Positions 20,876 through 31,920 of a stretch of 64,000 bases of DNA are shown piece by piece (the first letter of the stretch is position 1; the number at the start of each line of letters is the position of its first letter). A program made the translations under genes and the position numbers. This stretch comes from Asterias rubens (Eukaryota > Echinodermata > Asteroidea > Forcipulatida > Asteriidae). Under the pieces are notes generated by a model that saw only the letters and a program-made list of their open reading frames with translations, ran no database searches and was not told the DNA's origin. The stretch covers positions 9,546,545-9,610,544 of the forward strand of contig NC_047082.1 of assembly GCF_902459465.1 (NCBI RefSeq), in the 5' to 3' direction.

Positions 20876-23800
20876 ATGACGAAAATGTACAGTTGGCCAT
20901 CTGGATTTATCTTCGTGGTCGTTTTAGTCGCGTTCACGGGTCCCTCATGGGCTCAGTATTGCTCCCGTAGGATCACGGGTTGTTGCCCGGGACGTGACGA
21001 CAGTTGCACGGCACCGATCGGAGACACTGCTTGCTACTGCGATGACTTTTGTCTACGCTCCAAGGATGCTGCGGACTGCTGTCCGGATTTCTTCAACAAC
21101 TGCACGGCACTGAGTCCACCTAACCCCATAAAAACGCCAGGTTTGTGAAGTGTTTGTTATAACCCTATCCAGAACAAACAACAACAACAACAATAATAAT
21201 TTATATAGTAACAACAATTGAACAAAAGCAAGGCAAAGAATAAAAGAAACAGGTTTGTGGAGTGTTGGATATAACGCCAGCAACAAACAATAACAGTTGA
21301 ACATAAACAAGGCAGAACACCTTAAAAACAACAGATTTAAACCCTTGGGGGATCTTTTAATGTTTTATATGACTTTTTTAAAGTTTACTTGTTAATAACA
21401 CTTCATTCCATTCTTTACACTGCGATTGTAATAATTTTATGTACACAAATTTGTTTTGATCACAAAATCAAACCGTTCATTTTTTGTTTTGCTCATGTTC
21501 TCTTTTGCAAAGATTGTTTCTACGTGGGCAGCAGTTTCTTTGCCGGCGATTCATTCAAAGTCGACTGCAACATCTGGTAGGTATTATACTTCCGTAACCT
21601 TTGCTCCTACTTCAAATGGTTTTGAAAGTAAACACACTCGGGGTACAAAGGCACAACAAAAGTTTGTTAGAAGAAAGTTGTCACCATTTCAGAGTGATCG
21701 GAATCAGTTTGAACATGTCCCACGTGTTCGATAATATAGGAGTGCCTTTAGGCACAAGAGTGTCGTGAACTTTTTTGCAAAAAGAGAAATTGCCAAAAAG
21801 ATCTTTTAGATTTTTTGTCATTTTTCAGTGCCGGCTTTTTTGATACAATTTTAACAATCGTCGTTTTAATTAAGAAGTGCCAGTTTTTCCATCGCCATGT
21901 ATAACTCTTCTTTACTTTAGTCAATCAATTGTGACCGTTAAAGGCACTGGATACGTTTGATTTCTCAAATTGTACATAAAAGTATGATACAATATCAAAT
22001 CTGCATAAAATTTGAGCTCAATATTGGTCATCGAAGTTGCAAGAATTAATGAAAGAAAACACATAGCTGCATATGTGCTTTCAGATGCCTGAGAAAGGCA
22101 AGTCTTTCTCAGATTCACATATTTTAGGGATAAATTACCTCTTTCTTAAAAACTACGTTACTTCAGAGGGATTCGTTTCTCACAGTGTTTTATACTACCA
22201 ACCTCTCCCCATTACTCGATACCAAGTATGCTTTGATGCTAATATTTATTAATTTGAGTAATTACCAACAGTGTCCACTGCCTTTAAAACAACATAATAA
22301 ATACATTAGAAAACTGCTGACGTAACGGGTTCACAGTGGTACAGAGCCCACCGTTTGTTTCCTATCATTTTTTTACTTTTATGATTATTGAATTGACCTA
22401 GTATGAAATGCACCTTTAATTACAGCACTTGTTTGCCGACGGCTGTTGGATACGCAATACAGTGTGACACCAACACGTGCCTTATCAGAGAGGCGATCAT
22501 AACAAGTGTTAACTCTGAACCCAATGGGTAAGCATTGAATCTGAACATCAGGGCCCATTTGCATAAAGCTGTTTAAGCACCCCAAAAAATAGCTAAGCAC
22601 AACGAAATTATGCATACCAGAATAAGGTTACCAGCCAAACTACCTTGTCACATGCATGCTACAATTTGTGTCTGGTATCATGCTCATTCCTGCTAAGAAG
22701 AATTGTTGGGCATTTCTGACTACGCAGCTCAAGGGCCTACTTTATTAAAGCTGTTATAGGCAGAAAAGTACTGCTTAGCAAATTTATTTCGTAAGCAAGA
22801 ATTTAGTGAGGGCACCAGTTGCAACAAAGTAACGTTATGGTATTTGGCTGGTAACCAGTCTTTTAAGCACTATTGTTTCTGTGCTTGGCGAGTTTTTATG
22901 CTTACAGGCTCTGTGAATTTAGGCCCTGACCAAAACAATTGTTTTTAAACCTGACATTCTTGACAAAATCACACTGTCGATGAAATCGTTCTCTGTTTGT
23001 TGATAATGTACAAAACATTTCGTTGCAAGATTATGTATCATTTCCAACTTGAATATAATTATACTGAATTAAAAAGTTGTCCTGTACGTTGTGACAACTG
23101 ATCAAGACAAATGTAGTGAGACTTGTTTTCCTTGAGAAAATGTCCTTCTTCTGTCCTTCTGCTTAAATACATTTTCCTGCATGTGGCGTAATTTGCAGGC
23201 TCGATCACCCTTTTGTTACACTCATTTTAGATGGCAAGCCGGAAACTACTCCTTCTTGTGGGGGATGACCCTCGACGAAGGGGAACAGCGTCGCCTGGGT
23301 ACCAAGAAGCCTGCCCCCACCGTCTCTGCCATGAAAGAGATCAACATTGACGAGATGGACGACCTCCCTGACAGTTTCGATTCCCGCCAAAAATGGCCAG
23401 GTTGGATTGAGGGCGTCTCGGACCAGGGAAATTGTGGCAGTTCATGGGCAGTCTCCACAACGGGTAAAATACGAACGTGATTTTTACAGTCTATCGATTA
23501 AGAGTTCACTTTGCAAAACACTGTGGATGGTCCCGCAAGTATACCCTTATGTAAAATTTTAATACAATTTTATGATGGAGGGTATTTAGTCTAGTGATTA
23601 GACTGCAGGACTATAACATTACAAGGTTGTAGGTTCGAATCAACAAGCTAACCGCTGGTTTCACAGTAAGTTACCGAACCACAAATTCATGATTTGTGCA
23701 AAGACGGATCCTTTTGTGGGAGTTTGCCGACGGACTTGCCTTGACGGGAAGATCATCTAAGCAAAAAAAAAAAAAAAAAAAAAACATGTTTGTTGCCATC

Positions 23801-26481
23801 ACAATGCTGATGCGTTGTCAAATCCATGAATTCACTCGTTGTTGATTATGCCATGTTATAAGTAAAATAAACCAGTTTCAAGACTTGTTCTTAAATACTT
23901 GCCTAATGAGTGAGCCATTGTAGTATCTTTCCTCCCCAGCCGTTGCATCTGATCGTATGACCATCCAGTCCACAGGGAAGATGTGGCTTGCCCTCTCGCC
24001 CCAAAATCTTCTGTCATGCAACACCAGGAGACAGCAAGGGTGTGATGGAGGTCATTTGGACCGTGCATGGTACTTTATGCGAAGATACGGGTAAATATTT
24101 GGGGGTTTTCTCTTTGACTATTTTCAACGTGGTTATAACTCCAAATGTCTTATAATTTTAAGAAACAAGCACTCACTCCGCGGCAGAGTGAAGGAACGAG
24201 AACCCCCCTTGATCCACTAAAGCAAATTTAGTGGTACTGGCCCGATTTCCTAACCTTCCGCCAAGGAAGTTAATATATAAGCAGGACAGTTACTTTTAAG
24301 TCTCCCGAACTCCGTAACCGATGTGTGTTGTTTGAGTTTGTACGTCTATAACGACGTTTTTATAATCGGTTCCTGTAATCTTTTTTTTTTTCTAAACCAG
24401 CGTTGTAACCGATGTGTGTTATCCATACAAAAGTGGAATGAGCGATACTGCGATGATGAACAAGTACCCGTGTATGTTACCACGTGATCTGACCACACCC
24501 TGTCCAGCTCATTACGTCACCTCTGAGAAATACAAAGTGACCCCGCCATACAGGATATCCGAAAAGGTATAATTTATAACCAGAAATCTGTTGGGATCCG
24601 ACTTGTCAGAGGCTAAAGGGATTATGTAGAAAAAAATCCTGAAATAATTATTGTAAGTTTTTACAAATAATGATGCGTTTGATCCACTGCAGGAAGAAGA
24701 TATTAAAGCAGAGATATTCAAAAATGGACCCGTCCAAGGTATGGTTTATTATTAAAATTATTGTAACTGAAACTTAATTATTTCCCTATGAACTTTTTAT
24801 TTCTATATTTTGTAAGTCGTATTATTAATTATTATATATTTTTTATTGAAAAAGATTTGATGTATTTTTTATTAAAACATTCCCCAAACTTGAGAAACAT
24901 TATACTTTAAGTTTTAGGGGTCATGGCATGGTCGTTTACCCGTCAGATATTTTACAACGTACACTGGTCCGCTGTCTCAGAAAATTCACTTGTACTCAAA
25001 TGAGCTTTGTAAGGAGGAAAATGGTGAAGATATAATCTATAGATCAATTTGAAGACTGTAAGATTACTATCAGTATGTTTATCCCTCGGTATATGACTAT
25101 ATTGAGATAAGCATTGTGAGTGGTCTAATGGCGGGGTTTTAAAGGCAGTTGACACTATTGGTAAAATAATTATTGGCATAAAACCTTACTTGGTGACGAG
25201 TCATGGGGAGAGGTTGATGGTATAAAACATTGCGAGAAACGGCTCCCTCTGAAGTGCCATAGTTTTAGAGAAAGACGTAATATTTCCACGAGTTTGATTT
25301 CGAGACCTCAGATTTAGAACCTGAGGTCTCGAAATCAACCATAACGCACACAACTTCGTGTGACAAGGGTGTTTTTTCTTTCATTATTATCTCGCAAGTT
25401 CGATGACTGATTGAGCTCAAATTTTCACAGGTTTGTTATTTTATGCATATGTTGAGATACACAAACTTTTAAGGCTAGTCTTTGAAAATTACCAAAAGTG
25501 TCCACTGCCTTTAATCACGGATTGTCAAAGACCCTCCCATGGTGTATCTCAACATGCCCTATGCACAAAATAACAAACCTGTGAAAATTTGAGCTCAATC
25601 AGTCGTCGAAGTTGCGAGATAATAATGAAAGAATAAACACCCTTGTCACACGAAGTTGTGTGATTTCAGATCAGATGCTCGGTTTCGAGACCTCAAAATC
25701 TAATTCTGAGGTCTCGAAATCTTAATTCGTGGAAAATTAGTTCTTTCTGGAAAGCTACGTTACTTAAGTTCAGAGGGAGCCATTTCTCACAATGTTTTAT
25801 ACTATCAACAGCTCTCCATACTCGACGTTACCAAGTAAGGTTTAATGCTAACAAGTATTTTGAGTAATTACCCATAGTGTCCACTGCCTTAAAGGGATCT
25901 ACGAGTTTAAACATGGTACTAACAATAAATGGTTTAATTTCAACAGCTACATTTCTCGTCAAAGAAGACTTCTACATGTATACCGGAGGAGTTTATAAAT
26001 ACACGCTGGGGCCCGTGAGTGCAGCTACTGAGCCTCCCCGGTCCGCCTATCATTCTGTACGGATACTTGGTTGGGGAGTAGACCGCACAGATCCTAACAT
26101 TCAGCGACCGTATTGGGTAAGAAGTTATACGTCATGGTCCTTTCAAATGCACACTGACCTCGCATTCTATTCACACGGATATTCGCAGTCAAATCCTACG
26201 TAACCAGTTCACGTTGCCTCCTAAAGTTTAGTACATTCACTGCAGTCAAATGAACAAAATGATTTCCAGTCTCATCAATTTCTCTCACATCCCTTTAATT
26301 TATTGCCAAGTTATTTCAACTGATTGTCTGTTTCTTTTTTTCCGTGTCACAGTTGTGCGCCAATTCGTGGGGCGAGCAGTGGGGCGAGAACGGGCTCTTC
26401 CGGATCCAGCGTGGCAGCAACGAGTGTAAAATTGAATCGTACGTACTTGGCGTTTGGGGAAATATTGATATGGACATGTAA
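20876..26481 (+). CDS. TINAGL1: TINAG/TINAGL1-like secreted protein, cathepsin-like pseudoenzyme with somatomedin B domain
   Basis: Nine coding exons: 20876-21140, 21513-21576, 22426-22527, 23231-23463, 23940-24090, 24401-24566, 24693-24738, 25947-26116 and 26353-26481 (TAA). They total 1326 nt and 441 aa, with phases consistent throughout; human TINAGL1 is 467 aa. Order: signal peptide about 1-26 (ends GPSWA); somatomedin B-like Cys-rich domain about 29-78 with CCPGRD, CYCDDFC and DCCPDF; a second Cys-rich segment about 89-135; [17 protein letters not shown], a family hallmark; then a papain/cathepsin B fold. The catalytic position is Ser215 (NCGSSW instead of NCGSCW), encoded by TCA at 23442-23444, while His378 and Asn403 (NSWG) are kept. 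TINAG family members share this Cys-to-Ser change and act as basement-membrane or matricellular proteins that bind laminin, collagen and integrins. Orthology to TINAG versus TINAGL1 is unresolved. No clear AATAAA occurs soon after the stop. Confidence 0.94.
21938..22289 (+). repeat. MITE-A copy in a TINAG-like intron
   Basis: 352 bp, TTAAAGGCACTGGATACGTT to CAGTGTCCACTGCCTTTAAA. The internal hairpin region is eroded. It lies between coding exons 2 and 3. Confidence 0.85.
22549..22925. repeat. Diverged MITE-G relative
   Basis: Starts GGGCCCATTTGCATAAAGCT and ends CAGGCTCTGTGAATTTAGGC, with subterminal AGCTAAGCACAA and TTAAGCACTA words. Similarity to 4896-5104 is visible but loose. Confidence 0.5.
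23575..23765 (+). repeat. tRNA-derived SINE family T, copy 1
   Basis: An A-box-like TAGTCTAGTGATTAGACTGC and B-box-like GTAGGTTCGAATCA are 30 bp apart, followed by CTAACCGCTGGTTT and TTTGTGGGAGTTTGCCGA. The copy at 63766-64000 shares all these modules in order. It ends at an A-run near 23765. It is intronic in the TINAG-like gene. Confidence 0.7.
25138..25514 (-). repeat. MITE-A copy, inverted, first of a head-to-head pair
   Basis: Begins TTTAAAGGCAGTTGACACTA but internally reads as the reverse complement (GGAGAGGTTGATGGTATAAA; GAGACCTCAGATTTAGAACC), ending AAGTGTCCACTGCCTTTAA. The adjoining copy is in the opposite orientation. Confidence 0.85.
25514..25893 (+). repeat. MITE-A copy, second of the pair, ends 53 bp before an exon
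   Basis: The left terminus is lost (starts at ACGGATTGTCAAAGACC) and the right end is CATAGTGTCCACTGCCTTAA. The next TINAG-like exon starts at 25947. Confidence 0.85.
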
Positions 26482-26825
26482 GAGCCGTCGGGAAAAGTGA
26501 TGCGTACGTTTTAGAGATGTAAACAAATAAGCGATAATATTGACATTGAAACTGGGAAGATGGACATAAATTTTAATCGCCAGTAACATCCTGGGAAGTC
26601 TATTGGTTTTGTCGGCTTTTGTACTTGTGAACTTCCTATGAAATAATAATAACTTGAAGTGAGAAACACAATACAAATCACATGAAATAGGCCTACCGAT
26701 CCGACAACAATGAACATAACCTATATCGAGAGAATTTAGTACTTAATATGAAAAGGTTCATCATGATGCTGAAGTCGGTATAGTATACCTTGTGGTAAAC
26801 AAAGACAACTGGGAGAAACATGGGC

Positions 26826-26973
26826 AATGGGAGACTTTCCACTGCTAGGTGGCAGCAGACTTACCGGGTAAATTTCCATTGTTTACGTAGTTCTGAACAT
26901 GCGCATAATTTTGAGAACAATGGATTTACCCGGTAGGTCTGCTGCCCTCTATCGTCCCAGAAAGTCTCCCATT
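26826..26973. repeat. MITE-D copy 1 (148 bp)
   Basis: AATGGGAGACTTTCCACTGC, GGCAGCAGACTTACCGGGTA and TTTCCATTG on the left arm are mirrored by CAATGGATTTACCCGGTAGG and AAAGTCTCCCATT. Three more full copies and two fragments are present in the window. Confidence 0.85.
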
Positions 26974-27340
26974 ATATAGCAGAGACTAAAGCAAAAGATG
27001 GAAGTAAAAACTAACTTTGAACGTTTTGTGAAATATTCAAGACAGTGACAAAGAAGGTACCGCTGGTGCAAATGTTAGAAGTGTTAACAACAGAGACAAA
27101 GAAGGAATTGCAAGGGATGCGCATTTTAGGAATGTGTGAATTTAAAGGTGAAATTTCAGTTTCCCAAAGAAAATTAATGTGTGGCTTGATAAAATGAAGC
27201 TAACAGCAGACATAGGCCTTAAATTGTCGCCAATTTAGCAGAAACCCATAACATGGGTGCACTAACAGTCTATTGTACATAAACATAAAAGCATAGGCAA
27301 TGGGCATGCAATTCAAAAAAATTGCATGAATTCTTGTCTC

Positions 27341-27729
27341 TTAAAGACACTGGACACTATTGGTAATTGTCAAAGACCAGACCTCTCACTTGATGTATCT
27401 CAACATAATTTTATGCATAAAATAACAAACCTGTGAACATTTCAGCTCAATCGGTCATCGAAGTTGCGAGATAATAATGAAAGACAAAATACCCTTGTCA
27501 CACGAAGTTGTGTTCTTTTAGATGCTTGATTTCGAGACCTCAAGTTCTAAATCTAAGGTCTCGAAATCAAATTCGTGGAAAATTACTTCTTTCTCGAAAA
27601 CTACATTACTTCAGAGGGAGCCGTTTCTCACAATGTTTTATACTATTAACCTCTCCCCATTACTCGTACCAAGTATGTTTTTATGCTAAACAATATTTGG
27701 AGTATACCAACAGTGTCCACTGCCTTTAA
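27341..27729 (+). repeat. MITE-A, full-length copy
   Basis: TTAAAGACACTGGACACTAT to ACAGTGTCCACTGCCTTTAA, with the internal hairpin GATTTCGAGACCTCAAGTTC / GGTCTCGAAATC intact. It lies downstream of the TINAG-like stop. Confidence 0.88.
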
Positions 27730-27978
27730 TTCATTATTCTAACGAAATAAAAGTACATATAGCCAACTAGTCTTTCTAAGTATACTAACATAAAATGAAA
27801 GCATGAGAAAAGCTTTCATATTATTAAGAAATTATCAACGTTATCAATGTTTTTATTTAGAATTAGATGTTTTATTTAATCTATCAAGTACTTGTTAAAC
27901 TTCTAATTATCAATTGCATAATAAAGTACTGTTTGTAAAAAGCAATATAACCAATTATAATTATTTGATCCCTTTTAG

Positions 27979-28070
27979 ATCCGTTATCCAATGCTTGCAG
28001 CATTGTGGGCAGTGTTGGATCGGCCTTGTTGGGCAAAACATCAAGAAATGTGTATAACAGCCTGTCAAAA
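27979..28070 (+). other. Possible orphan terminal exon
   Basis: An acceptor-like CCTTTTAG (ends 27979) is followed by a short cysteine-rich-looking frame and a polyadenylation signal AATAAA near 28064. It could be an alternative 3' end for the TINAG-like gene or nothing. There is no homology I can name. Confidence 0.2.
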
Positions 28071-28474
28071 TAAACAATGTTTCTTTAAAAAAAAATACAG
28101 AAGTTAAATTTGTGTGGAGTTCTGCAACTGATAAATGGTTTATTTATGTTTTTAGGGGTTAATTATAGAAGTTATTACTTCCACCGTTGTCGAATGTGTG
28201 TGTTTTTTGGGTTTTTTTTTTTTTTTTTGGGGGGGGGCGTCATGTTTTTCGAAACAGCATCATCTGTCAAAATTCGTTTGAAAAATATCAGCGTTAAAGG
28301 GAAGGTAGGTTAACGTTTGATGATACACTTCGAACAAACTTGCAATTAACACTTTTGGTTTACAGAAGCCTACAACAGCAGCTTTCAAACGCTCTTGGAG
28401 AAAAATTTCACTTCGAAGTAAATGTAGTCAAAAGATATCAGTAATCGAAATGGTTCCACTGAACTAATGGTATA

Positions 28475-28905
28475 TCATACTTTTAACTGTTCCAGACTAA
28501 ACTTGATAAGAGATTGAGATTATGATAATATTATGGTTATCGTTTCTTTCTCACGGTATATTGCTGTGACTAAATTCCGCTTCGTGATTATAACATCAGC
28601 ATATTACTTGTTAACATATAAACTATAAAGGTGTCAAATCAAGATCACACAGACAACCTGGGTGTCTGTTTCGTTGATTTAAAGGCAATGTCATACTTTT
28701 AACTGTTCCAGACTAAACTTGATAAGAGATTGAGATTATGATAATATTATGGTTATCGTTTCTTTCTCACGGTATATTGCTGTGACTAAATTCCGCTTCG
28801 TGATTATAACATCCGCATATTACTTGTTAACATATAAACTATAAAGGTGTCAAATCAAGATCACACAGACAACCTGTGTGTCTGTTTCGTTGATTTAAAG
28901 GCAAT
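28475..28905 (+). repeat. 216 bp tandem duplication
   Basis: The block starting TCATACTTTTAACTGTTCCA at 28475 repeats at 28691 with only two base differences seen (CATCAGC/CATCCGC and CCTGGGTG/CCTGTGTG). Both copies end at TGATTTAAAGGCAAT. This is a recent duplication. Confidence 0.9.
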
Positions 28906-28968
28906 TCAGGCTTCTAAACAATAGTTTTTATAAGCATTACTTTTGAGAGTGATTACGTAGACGTTCCC

Positions 28969-29301
28969 TTAAAAGCCACTGGACACTTTCACAGTAATGT
29001 CCAAGGCCCACACTTCGTGTATCACAACTTATATATAAAATAACAAACCTGTGAAAATTTAGGCTCAATCGGTCATCGGAGTCTGGAGAAAATAACGGGA
29101 AACCCACCCTTCTTTCCGCACGTTTCGCCGTGTCCTGACTTGTGTTTAAAACAAAATCCGTAATTCTCGATATCGATAATTGATATTGTTTTAATGTTTT
29201 CTCAAAAAGTAAAGCATTTCATTGAATAATATTTCAAGGGAAGTCTTTCACCATTGCCTTCTGTAAACCCTGTAAGTTATTTGTAAATCTGTGAACTTTA
29301 A
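28969..29301 (-). repeat. MITE-B copy 4, inverted, right end eroded
   Basis: Begins TAAAAGCCACTGGACACTTT with CGCACGTTTCGCCGTGTCCT and AAGCATTTCATTGAATAATA, and fades at GTGAACTTTAAAGG. Confidence 0.75.
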
Positions 29302-29548
29302 AGGTTTGTGGTTTTCCCAACATAGGACTGGATTTACGATTTGTTTAAAATGTTGACAACGTCGCATGTAAAAAACATTTGAAAGTTCAACATACCACGT
29401 CGAGTATAGGCGAGGAAATTTGTCATGATGTATTGGTGCCAAGGGTAAGGTGAAATGACATCACTCGGGAATTGCCAAGTCGTTTATGTTTTCCGAAACT
29501 CCCATGTTTCAACATCAATAATACTGTAGTAGGGGTGCATACAACTTA

Positions 29549-29938
29549 TTGGTTTTTGAAAGCCGATTGACTAATCAAGTAATATTAGCGAATAATTATT
29601 CAAAAATTTTGTGTGGAAAAAAAAACCTGTTTTTCATAGAGAGTCAACCATTTTCGGAAGCCAGCTTGCCGATGTGGCAGGAGTTCTGTCTCCCGAAGAT
29701 TTTGTTCCACCACCATATATATATCAAGGATTATTGTCCAAAGTGCACAAGAGGGCGCTGCTCCACGCACTCAATTATTATTGGCAAACGGGTATTGGTA
29801 GACGAAAACAACGATCACAGAGACTCAACCAAGTCTACTAAGTTTGGAGGAACACCAACTTGTAAACATCGAGTTAGAAAGTTCGAACTCTCCCCAGTCA
29901 GAATTTGTTCAGATATGTTTTTTTTTGATTTAAACTAA
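29549..29938 (+). other. Unassigned 129-codon open frame followed by polyadenylation signals
   Basis: An uninterrupted frame that starts inside ordinary sequence and stops 50 bp before two AATAAAG-type signals (29987 and 29999). It contains CPKC and CxxH-like words, but I recognise no family. A second frame overlaps it (29611-29841). It could be a genuine terminal exon or chance. It is low-confidence and I give no function. Confidence 0.15.
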
Positions 29939-30596
29939 CCCAGGCAGTATCCCCTTGTGTTTTATTACAACACAATTTCTATAATGAAAATAAAGAGTCA
30001 ATAAAGACTATTATTAATTGTTCACATAGTTTTGTTCTTTAATGCTTACTTGTGTTTTTAATAAAATACTTCATAATGTCATAGTACAGATATTGTGGCA
30101 ACGCTAACCACAAATGCAGGAGTGACACCAAATGTTACTTACATTGTTTAATGGAATGACAATAAATAATTAACATTCATGTTAAAAATATAAAGCATTT
30201 TTCAACTTCTGACCATACTATTACTAAGTTAAAAACTTGGAGACAAACTTTCTTAAGGGAAGGGGGGTAGAGTAGTAGGTGGGAGAGGTCGCAAAAAAAT
30301 GTAGTTATTTGTTAAACTAAGTTGTTGTCATATTTGTTTGTTTTTAGTTTGTTTGGTTGTGGGGTTTGTGAAGGGGGTGCTCAAGACAACCATCCACCTT
30401 TGGGTTTTTTGGGGGTTTTTTTTACAACAAATCACAATCTTTGGTTGAATAAAATTATTTGTTCAAACCAGCTGCCAGATCCATGCAATCCTTGAAAGCT
30501 ACAGAAGTACTTCAAGTATGTTTTCCCCTCAACAAATTTTCTTTTTACAAAAATACAGCCTGGGTGTAAACTATCAATATTAAGATACATATTAGG

Positions 30597-30810
30597 ACAA
30601 AGAAACAGGGTCAAAGAAAAAAGAAACTAGGTCAAAGACAAAAGAAACTCGGTCAAAAACAAAAGTAACTACATTAAAGGCAAAATAAATCAAATTTAAG
30701 ACAATCGACACCCAGTCAAAGAAAAACAGGTCAAAAGATATAATTAACCAGGTCAAAGACGTAAACGGTCAAAGACAAAAGAAACCAGTTCAAAGACAAA
30801 AGGTTATTAT
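30597..30810 (+). repeat. Minisatellite of GGTCAAAGACAAAAGAAACT units (about 21 bp)
   Basis: About nine imperfect units of the form GGTCAAAGACAAAAGAAAC, some shortened, e.g. near 30609, 30630, 30650, 30752 and 30768. Many units contain AGGTCAAAG. Confidence 0.8.
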
Positions 30811-31357
30811 TCAAAATTTTGTTGGATGTAGGGTTAATAATAATCTTTAAAAATCAATTGTTAACATACATTATACATAATTGTTAACCTACAGTTGACG
30901 GGTCTTAATTCATTATCATTAAAAAAGACTATTATAATTATATCAATGGGTTAAATTTAGGTTGGAACACTCTGGATCTTACATCTCGGTTGCTTTTTTG
31001 AAGAACACTTTTTTGTATCTAATGATTTTCGCCCACATCTACTTTAATATTAGAACTGATTATTTATATAATATTCTGAGACTTATTATCCACTGTTCTT
31101 CATTATGCATTACCATTTTGTTCGTACTAAAAAACAACTTCATAAAACTTTGACTTGGTAAAATAAATAACAAATACATCACAATTTTACAAGTTTAATA
31201 TATTGGTGGCACAACAACATGGGCAGTTAAAGATGAGAACAATAACTTTATTGTTATTATTTAAAAAGAAGAACAATTGTGACACATTTCTTTTTTTTAC
31301 GAGAATGCAGCCAACTTCAATAACGTCAGAAGCAGCACCTACGCCAATGATACCAGA

Positions 31358-31920
31358 ATGTTGTACATTATCTTGATTCAAAGATTCGTACCAGACCCAG
31401 CAGGCTTGTCAACATTTACCAATACTGTTTTAGTACAACATTGGTACGTGTTGGCATGATGATGTACCTTATCTTGATTCAAAGAAACCAACATACCAGA
31501 AGCTGGAGTTTTTCTTGTATTTACAAATGTTGTACATTATCTTGATTCAAGATTCGTACCAGACCCAGCAGGCTTGTCAACATTTACCAATACTGTTTTA
31601 GTACATTGGTACATGTTGGCAGGATGCTGTACATTATCTTGATTCAAAGAAAGCAACATACCAGAAGCTGGAGTTATCTAGTATCTTAAAATGTTTTTTT
31701 GCATTTATACTCTCGGTCCATTTGGTTGGTAAGTTGTTTGCAACAGCTCATTCTATTTTCTCATCTTCAAACGTTGTACATTATCTTGATTCAAAGATTC
31801 GTCCCAGACCCAGCAGGCTTGCCAGGCTTGCCAACACTTACCAATATTGTTTTAGTACAACATTGGTGCGTGTTGGCAGGGTGATGTACCTCATATTGAT
31901 TCAAAGAGAGTAGCATACCA
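31358..31920 (+). repeat. Three-copy long tandem repeat (TGTACATTATCTTGATTCAA)
   Basis: Copies start near 31361, 31527 and 31776. Each has TGTACATTATCTTGATTCAA, AGATTCG, CCAGACCCAGCAGGCTTG, TTTAGTACA..ATTGG and a second TTATCTTGATTCAAAGA..ACATACCA module. The middle and third copies are separated by about 95 bp of other sequence. Confidence 0.8.
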
